From NCBI GenBank assembly GCA_016648135.1, contig JADDOH010010001.1, positions 1-64,000 of the forward strand: DNA of 64,000 nucleotides, given 5' to 3'. Position 1 is the stretch's first letter. Each line of letters opens with the position of its first letter. The position numbers and the translations under genes are program-made. Shown piece by piece: positions 13,401 to 22,400 of this stretch. The notes beneath the pieces were generated by a model. That model was not told where the DNA came from and did not search any database. It saw nothing but the letters and a program-made list of their open reading frames with translations. This DNA comes from Agrypnia vestita (taxonomy: Eukaryota > Arthropoda > Insecta > Trichoptera > Phryganeidae).

Positions 13401-16400
13401 AATGTATTTTTCAAATGGATTTATCTAAAAGTGTTTTAATTTAATTATAATTTAAATATCAATGAATTAATAAATATTTATAGATTTAATTATTTATTTT
13501 ATAAATTTATTTATGAAATTACTTAAAATATTTTAGCATCATTATTTCAATTTATTTTCATATTTATTTATTGTGTATTTAAAAAATATATATAACGCAA
13601 GAACTGTTTGTTTTTAAAGTGATTACATATTTTAAGATACCACCAGTACCAATATTCCTACATCTAGTGTCACATCAGCGACTAATGATGATAGACCCTG
13701 CAATGGAATTCGAAATGTCGGACACGGAAAATTAAGATCAATCTAACCTAATCCAACTTAAGCTAACCTCACCATGAAAAGCCTGCTCCGGATAGACGAT
13801 ATCTCCTGTTTCCTCTCGGTGTTCCTGTCCTTCAGCACGTCGCCCGACTCAAACTTCCCGACGATCTCCGACATGTTGCAGAAAGACACCGGCTGCTCGC
13901 GTTGAGCTGTGCGCTTGTAGGATTTGCGCAGAGCGCCGTCGCCATCTTCTGTGAAAAAACAATAAACGTACAATGAAGACAACTGTTGAATTGAGGACTG
14001 AGGATAATTAAGAGGCATTTAAAAAAAAGTGAAAAAATACCTTCATAAATTTCTACTTTGAATATTTTTCCACTTAACATTCCACATTGTCCAGATGACC
14101 CATAATAATTAACACCTCGAATCCCCCCTCCCCTCGCCTACCCCCTCACCCGCCCCTTCACCGTAACACATTTGCTTGGTTTAACTTTTAAAAATCTTTA
14201 GTACACAATAATCCTGAAGAAGAGAACATTGTTCTCGAAACATGTAGATTGTTTAATCTAATAAAGTGGTGAAAACAAAGTGATTTGTGTTTTATTTTAA
14301 TAATAATTTCACCACAAAGTTCAAGCCTTCATACAGAAGAAGAAAAAATATACTTCGAACAATTATATATTCTTACTTATTATACTTACTTATTGCTTAC
14401 TTATTATTATATATATGTACCTATTATTTACTAATTATAACTAAATTGTCTATACATATAAAATGATGAATATGTACATTTTATCATTTTATTATCTGTA
14501 AATGTAAAATGTAAAGATACTCCTCTTCTACACACGAGTCTATGTCACTCATGTAAGAGAGAAAAATCTAACATATACAGGGTTATTTGTAAAACATTAA
14601 TAACCTCGCAAGACTATATTCCTGCCTTGATTATGAGTCGAAAATGTTCAAGCTATTATGACCTAATATCAATAGTTATGGAGATATGCGACATCAAAGT
14701 TTACATTTTTTTTTCAATATTTCTGACTTATTTTTTGTAAAACGTTGGACTATCATTACAGTAACTCATATCGATTACGAAAAATTCATTCGTTTCAATA
14801 CAGGTTAAATAAAATTATAAAAACCCTGAAAAAATTCCAATTGGAATGTTTTCCAATTGGAATTCGAAGGTTTTTATTTTTTTATTTGACTTGTATTAAA
14901 GGGAATGAATTTTTCATATTTGATATAAGTTACTGTAATGATAGTCCAAAGTTGTACAAAAAATAAGTCAGAAATATTGAAAAAAAAATGCAAACTTTGA
15001 TGTCGCATATCTCCTTAACTATTGATATTAGGTCATAATAGCTTGAACATTTTCGACTCACAATCAAGGCAGGAATATAGTCCTGCGAGGTTATTAATGT
15101 TTTACAAATAACCCTGTATAACTAGCTCTAGCCTGTAAAAAAAAAATGTATTTGTAAAAAATTTAAAAATAATAAAAAAAAACTTATGTGTTATATCTTT
15201 TAGTGAATTGCCGCAGAGTGATGCAAGAAATGAGGGTGGTGGAAGAAATTCATTGTTGTAGGCTCTTACCGTCATCTTCTCCTTCGCTGGAGCTCGGTTC
15301 TATGGGGATCCCATTTAGATATTCGTCTGTTACACCAATATCCATCCCCTTGGATTTGAATCTGTTGGAATAATAAATTCAGACATTACTCTGCGTAGTT
15401 TTGTGTCGAGGATTGACCACAAAAATAATAAAAACCAACCCATAAAAACCAAGTGTTTATTATACTCCCTTTCTCATTTACTAGTGGAAACAGATCTGGC
15501 GCTTAACCTACGCATTGGGCTCGAGTCGGGCGACGCTACGAAAGGGATAAAAAAAAATTTAAAAATCCTATATTATACCATAATTATTAATTTTTTTTTA
15601 ACAAAAATTTGTTAGATAATTTTTATCGTCGCCGCGAGTCTGTCTGCAAAGCTTCAGCTCAATTTGATCACGGGAAAAGGGTCAAAAATCGGTCCATAGT
15701 TTTTTCGACAGACAAGCAAGCAAGCAGACGCTACGAGTTAAAAGAAAGGGAGTAAAAATGAAACTGGTCAGAAACCTCGTCTTCTAGATTATTTCTTTAT
15801 GGACATTGAGGGAACGAGAGTGCAAGTGGATAGATGCTGAAAATGTGGCGGTGGCGATGTTCATGTCATCTTTTTTTTCCCAAAAATATATTTGCGAAAA
15901 AAAAATTACTATTAAAAGTTACGCGGACGGGCAGACGGATGGACAAACAACGAAATTATTATAATTGGGAATAAGCTAGTGGGCTTTTACAGTATTATAC
16001 AGGATGTCTCATAGCTGGTAGCAAAAATTTTCTAAAAATTCATTTGCTTTAATACAAGTCAAATAAAATGATAAAAACTTTGCAAAAATTGAAAATAATT
16101 TTTTTAAAAGGTTTTTATCATTTCATTTGAGTTGTATTGAAGCGAATTAATTTTCCATATAAGTTACTGTGATAATACATAGTTAATCTTGTGGCAAAAA
16201 TTAAGTCAGAAACATTGAAAAAAAATGCAAATTTTTATATTGCATTTCTCCATAACTATTGATATTAATTAGGTTGCTTCAATATTTTCAACTCACTATC
16301 AAGGCAGGAATCCACCTGTAAAGTTTTTGCTACTAGCTATAAGACACCCTGTATAAGTGCAACAATTTTATATATATACCTAACATAAAACATGTTTTAT

Positions 16401-19400
16401 AACAATAAACAAAGAAGTAATAAACATAAACCTTTTTAAGAGAAATGAACACGACATAAAACACGTTTTATAATAATAAAACAAAGAAGTAATAAAAATA
16501 AAACATATTTAAAATACATATTATAGCGTATTATAATGTCTCTCCTGTAATGTTACTTGGGCTCTGATGAAACGTGCCTAAAAGGCCCTTATAATATACA
16601 GGGGGTTTAGGTCTTTTCATATAAGCTTGTAATTGAGTTAGTGTGGGTACAGTGCGTAATATGCGCATTGTTTCGTTGTGTTAAGTTTACGGATACGCCC
16701 CTCTCGTATATAACACAACGAAACAATGCGCGTATTACGCACTGCACCCACACTAACTGAATTGCAAGCTTATATGAAAAGATCTATAACAGGGCTAGCC
16801 CACAATACTTAATAGGTGGATTCCTTCCTTAATTATTAGTCAAAAATGCAAATTCAAGCAACCACGACCTAATAATATCAATAATTATAGAGATATGCAA
16901 TATTAAAATTTGCATTTTTTTTCAATATTTTTGACTTACTTACTTTTTACCATCATGCTGTTCCGCCGCGGGGGTAGGCAGAGAAGATAGAGCGCCACAC
17001 TCTTCTGTATTGATACACAACTCTCGCCTCATCCACATTCATACATCTTTGCATACAAGCTCGACGATTGTTGAGACTCCTAAGAGGACTATCCTCCAGA
17101 TTTTGAATTATTAATTGGAATAGATTAATCTGGTCATGCCACGGTTAATGCCACGTCTTCCGCGATCGTCTTCTCTTTTTGGTGCTGTCAACATTTGCGT
17201 CATATATTTTTTTTTCCATTCTTTCCTCATTCATTCGCTCAATATGCACAAACCATCTGACTTTTTCAGACTATGCCAAGATCAGCTTTACATTCTTTCC
17301 TAACATCTTCATTCTTTACTATAAATAGATTTGCCACACATACGTCTGAATGATCTCATCTCTACCGCATTCATTCTACTTTCGTTCCTCCTCTACCAGC
17401 TCCAGGCTTCATCTGACTTATTTTTTTGCAAAACATTGAACTGCTATTACAGTAACTTATATCAATTATGAAAAATTCATTTGTTTCAATGCGAGTCAAA
17501 TAAAATGATAAAAATCTTGCAAAAAATTATATTTCCAATTTCTGTAACATTTGTTATTGAGAGTAGTGTCAGGAATGTTGTTTTTTTAAACATATGTAAA
17601 GAAAACCACTTCACTTACAAGTATTTTTCTTAAATTTGTCTATGTCTTTATCTTTATATAATTTATGATTGTAACCATGGTGATGTTATGAAAAAAGTGT
17701 GAGTTGATTTAACAAATAATTTCTTTTAAATATACAAAAAACTTGAAATAAAGACTTTAAATGTTGTTTCTTTTGTTTTTACAGGTGAGTGAATCTTTTT
17801 TTTAACATATATATGTAATTGATTAAATGTAAATTTGGGAATAAGTCAAAAATACAACCGAACTTGAATTTTGATGAAAGAAAAATTGTTTCTGGTGTAA
17901 TAAAGGGTCCTGATTACATAAATGAAGTCAAATTTTCCCGCTTGCTGGTTTAAAAGCAGTTATTTCAAGTTTAAAAATGATACATTTTGACATTTCCGCC
18001 ATAGATGCCCATATAATATGGCAAGAAACCATAGAAAATTAATGTTAAGTCTAGATGTTGTATCAGGTAGGGAAAAGGCCAATTTTGTATTAAAAATGGA
18101 AATAAATGTAGGCGACGTATCCGGTAGGGAAAAGGCCAATTTTGTGTTATAAACGGAAATAAGTCTAGATGACGTATCCGGTGGGAAAAGGCAAATTTTG
18201 ATTAAAAACGGATTCAAATTCGCAATGATATTTTCTTAGGTAATGTGGGGCACACATTATATTGCACGGGGCGCGGCGTGGCGTAATGCAGGATCGTATG
18301 GTTGACATGTTTGATAATGAATGGGTCCACTTATGATAAACATGATTTGTCAATTTCTATGAATAAAACAGCAAAAACATATATTTTATATATGGGCATC
18401 TACGGCGTGAATTATCAAAATTTATCATTTTTAAACTTGAAATAACTGCTTTTAAACGAACAAGCGGGAAAATTTGACTTCATTTATGTAATCAGGACCC
18501 TTTATTACACCAGAATCGGTATTTCTTTAATCAAAATTCAAGTACGGTTGTATTCTTGACTATAGCCGATTTAATTTCTAGACAAGAAAAAAGTGTACAA
18601 ACTTGGCCAGTTTGGACAGCAGCGTGGAACTCTTGTCCCTCGACAGCGGGTGCTCCAGGGGCCCCTTCTCAGGCTCCTGAGGGCCCTGCTCGAACATCTG
18701 GAAGCGCGACTTGACATCCAGCGAGGCCAGCTCATCCAGACCCAAGTCCGGCTTGTCAGATCCTAGAAAAAGTCATTATTGAAAAGTACGAGAAAAAGTA
18801 GTAGGATAATTCTTCAAAATGTAAAATGATTTGATTGAAGGGACCCAAAAAACACATTTCGTATTATGTGGGACCCCGTTAAATCTAAATTCAAGGTATG
18901 TACTAAAAAAATCGTAATTCGATTGCGAGATTTGCCAAAAATTATAAAATTCACGAAAAAAGCTATTAATTTTGTAAAAAACATCTGTATTATCGCATAT
19001 TTCAAGAAATCGTTTTGAAAATGCAATATTTATTATGTTAATACAAAGATCGCGACATTTCTATTACTAAAGTACACGATATTGACATATTTGTTGTTCT
19101 CACTTGTGAAAATAATCAAAATATTTTTTCAATTTGGACAAATTTCAAATTATCTGAACTAAAATGTATTGATTTATGGCGCAAGGGTATGAAATATATT
19201 TCGAATTACTGGGGTTTTCGATTTATTGGGACTTGTGCGTCTGAAAAAGTTCTAATTATGGAGAAATTTCAAATTATCGGGATTCGAAATACCGGTTTTA
19301 CTGTAGTAAAATAGCTAACCTCTAACTACATCTGGGGGCAGTTCTCTCGGATTACTTTCACAGATGATCATTTGGTGCTTCTTCGGTCTTCCTGCAATCA

Positions 19401-22400
19401 AAATAAATATATCATTTTCAGCTATATGTTTACATTACATTTTGGCTTATACTGAATACCTCCTTAAAGATGCAGGATGCAGAGAAGAATGCAGATAAGT
19501 TGTGAGAAGGAGAAGATAGATGTCACTAGGGTTAAAATTGATATCAGTAAAACCAATCCTTCCTTGCCAGTTAAACATTCTTGTGTCGGAAATTCCAGAT
19601 CTTAAAATAATACCCCGGAATGTCTACAGATTTATTGCATTTCGAACTGAGTGCAGTAACTTTCGGCAACAAGGTATTATAGTGACCGTTACATCTTAGC
19701 TCTCCAAGCTTGCGCTTTCGAATGGCCCGCGCTCTGCACCACGCAACTGTATTCATACATCTTTCGTCCCTTTCACGTACTCAGACAGACATCACATTCA
19801 GATTCACATGATTACAAAAATAAATTCTCATTACTGTGTTGCAATTAAAACTTAATCATGAAGTAGAAAGAAACATATATTTTTTAAACTAGTACAGCGG
19901 TATCTTGATATACATTCACTTTGGAATAAATCGAACGACATCAACATATACGTCCTGTTTGGATGCAAAAAGTGTTGTTTGGTTTAAGACCATTGTTTGG
20001 AATAAAACGTGCGTGCATGTCCTCATTTTCGTTTGGCTGAATTTGATTTTCGGAGGAGGAATCTCTGCCACGACTACCGACGAGTGTCAGTATGACTGTT
20101 TCTTTGCCAAATGAATGGATGTCAAATTGATGCCATAGTAGCTTTGTCTAATGACCAGATAATGCGACATTTCTGAAACACCCAGGGAGAAGGCAGAAGC
20201 TAAGGACAGATTTTTAATAAACTTAAAAGATAAAATTAAAGTTTATTCGAGGGCATCACCTGAAGTTGAACAAGTCTCGGTTCTCGTGTAACCCAAGAAA
20301 GCATGCATTAAGCAATAGAGTGGTCAATATGTGGAACAGTTTGCCTGAGGGCGTTGTATCTGCAGCCAGTGTCAACCAGTTTAAGAATAGGCTGGATGTT
20401 CAAATGAGAGACAGTGATATGGGCCTATCAGCTTAAGCTGCCTGCCCATTATCAATAATAACAATAACAATTTTTCATCTATGTAATTGCTTTTGTACTT
20501 TAGTATTGAGCTGTGTTTAAATTATATACAACCCCATCAATGCACCTATAATAACAAAATGTTTTTTCACGGGAACGGATTAATCATTTTTCCTTTATTT
20601 GTTATTGGAAAAATTTGTTGGCATATGGTCATTTTTGGCAAGAGTCAAAGGATCTAGAACATATTGAGGATATACATCTACCACACTAGTTTGGTAGATG
20701 TAATAATTATTACTCACGTTTTTCTTGTTCATCTTCTTCCACCGCTTTGGGAGCAAACAGCAACTTAAAATGGGGTTTACAGTACAAGTTGCTCAAGTGA
20801 CTCTGGAAGGACTCCACACTGAAAAGTAATTATCTTCGTCAAGTCAGATTACAGAAAGATGGTCAGACATTCATTGGCAGATCAGTTATTTACTATTTTG
20901 GAATATTTTGAGTTTGTTAAACATTTTCAAAAGATCTATCCCTAGGGAGACATCGTTAATCAAGATATAAAAAGGATATTGCTTTAAAATTTCATTACCA
21001 ACAGCGACATCTATACTGGTTTATGAGATTGACAAATTTGTGGAGGCACAATTGCGGTAGTAAAAATACAACTCACACACCTGACAAAGCGACAAGTACG
21101 TCTCGAAACCTGTAGACCTAAAATCTGGTTTATACTAATTTAACTAACACTCTGTTAAGTATACAACCCACAGATGAAACATGACGTGCGAGTTAAACAA
21201 ATCTACAACTTCCAACAATTTGATAGATGTGGTAGTCTATCATGGGTGGAATTGCTGACGGATACATGTAAAGTGATCACTTAATTTATACCACCTATTA
21301 CGACCTATCGCCGTATGATAGGTCGTAAGCCCTGTGAACACCCAAAAAAGACTTCCATATCTACTTTTCCATATAACAAAATAGCTTCGTCTCTATGAGA
21401 CATCTATAATATATAATATATATATATTTATTAACTATTTGTTTATTAAATATAGTTATTTAATAAATGTTTGCCATTTTCAAATGATACGAGACCACAA
21501 TACTGAATCATAAAACCGTTAAAGTTCTTGTCAACAGGACGGGCTGGATGAGAATATATTTTTAAACATCCCTACCTCAATGGTTTGTTGCACTCCTTGC
21601 AGCGGAAGCACTCGCGATGCCACGACAACTTCTCCGCCTTGATGCGCTCCATGGCGTACACGGGTTTGCCGCAAGATTGGCAATTAGGGTTGACATCGTG
21701 GGACACCGACCCCTCGTGCTTTATCTTCTTCTGGACCTTCTCCGAACTTGTTTTCTGGAAAGGTTTACAATTATCATTTAAGACATAAAACTGACTTAGG
21801 TTTTGAGATTATCTAAACTTAAATGGCTGCTATCGTTTTGATATTTTTTGTTTCTCATGTAACAATAAAAACCAGAAATTTATCAGGTTTTGCAACCCAT
21901 CAATTGAGGTTCAATTCAATTCAATTCAATTTATTTTTTGATAATATATATATTACAAACAAAATGTTTAAGGCATACATATTAGGAAGTATATATCAAA
22001 ATAAAATAATAAATTAAAAATAACATAAAATCTGGTCAAAGGTGTAGGAGAATCCCGCTTCGGAAAACCCCCTCAGACACATGGAATATATCAATACCAA
22101 AAGCGATTTTGTTCAGCATAGCTGTGGCTCTTCCAACAGGCATAACCATCGGCAGGTTGGTCCTGTATATTGGAATGTGAAACAATCTATGCTGACGATG
22201 TCTAATGTAATTATCAGGAACATACAAACCAATGCTCTGCATAATTTCAGGATTATCGATCAGACCGCGCAACAATCGATAAAAATGTGTAATCAAATAC
22301 ACATTCCTTCTAGTCTCTAAACTATTGTAGCCAAGCATACCCTGGAGAAACTCGGTTGGGTAAAGCCAAGGATAATGCCCGTACTCTCTCATGTAGAGAT

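Noticed and set aside
18598..18599. GT at 18598 as the donor of LIM gene exon 5
   Set aside because: It would leave phase 0 and put the next exon out of frame; the GTTTGT donor at 18602 restores the frame.
21070..21115. Another hammerhead-like site (CTGACAAAG...GTCTCGAAACCTGTAG)
   Set aside because: Core G8 is replaced (CUGACAA) and stem I does not pair; only GAAAC and stem III remain.
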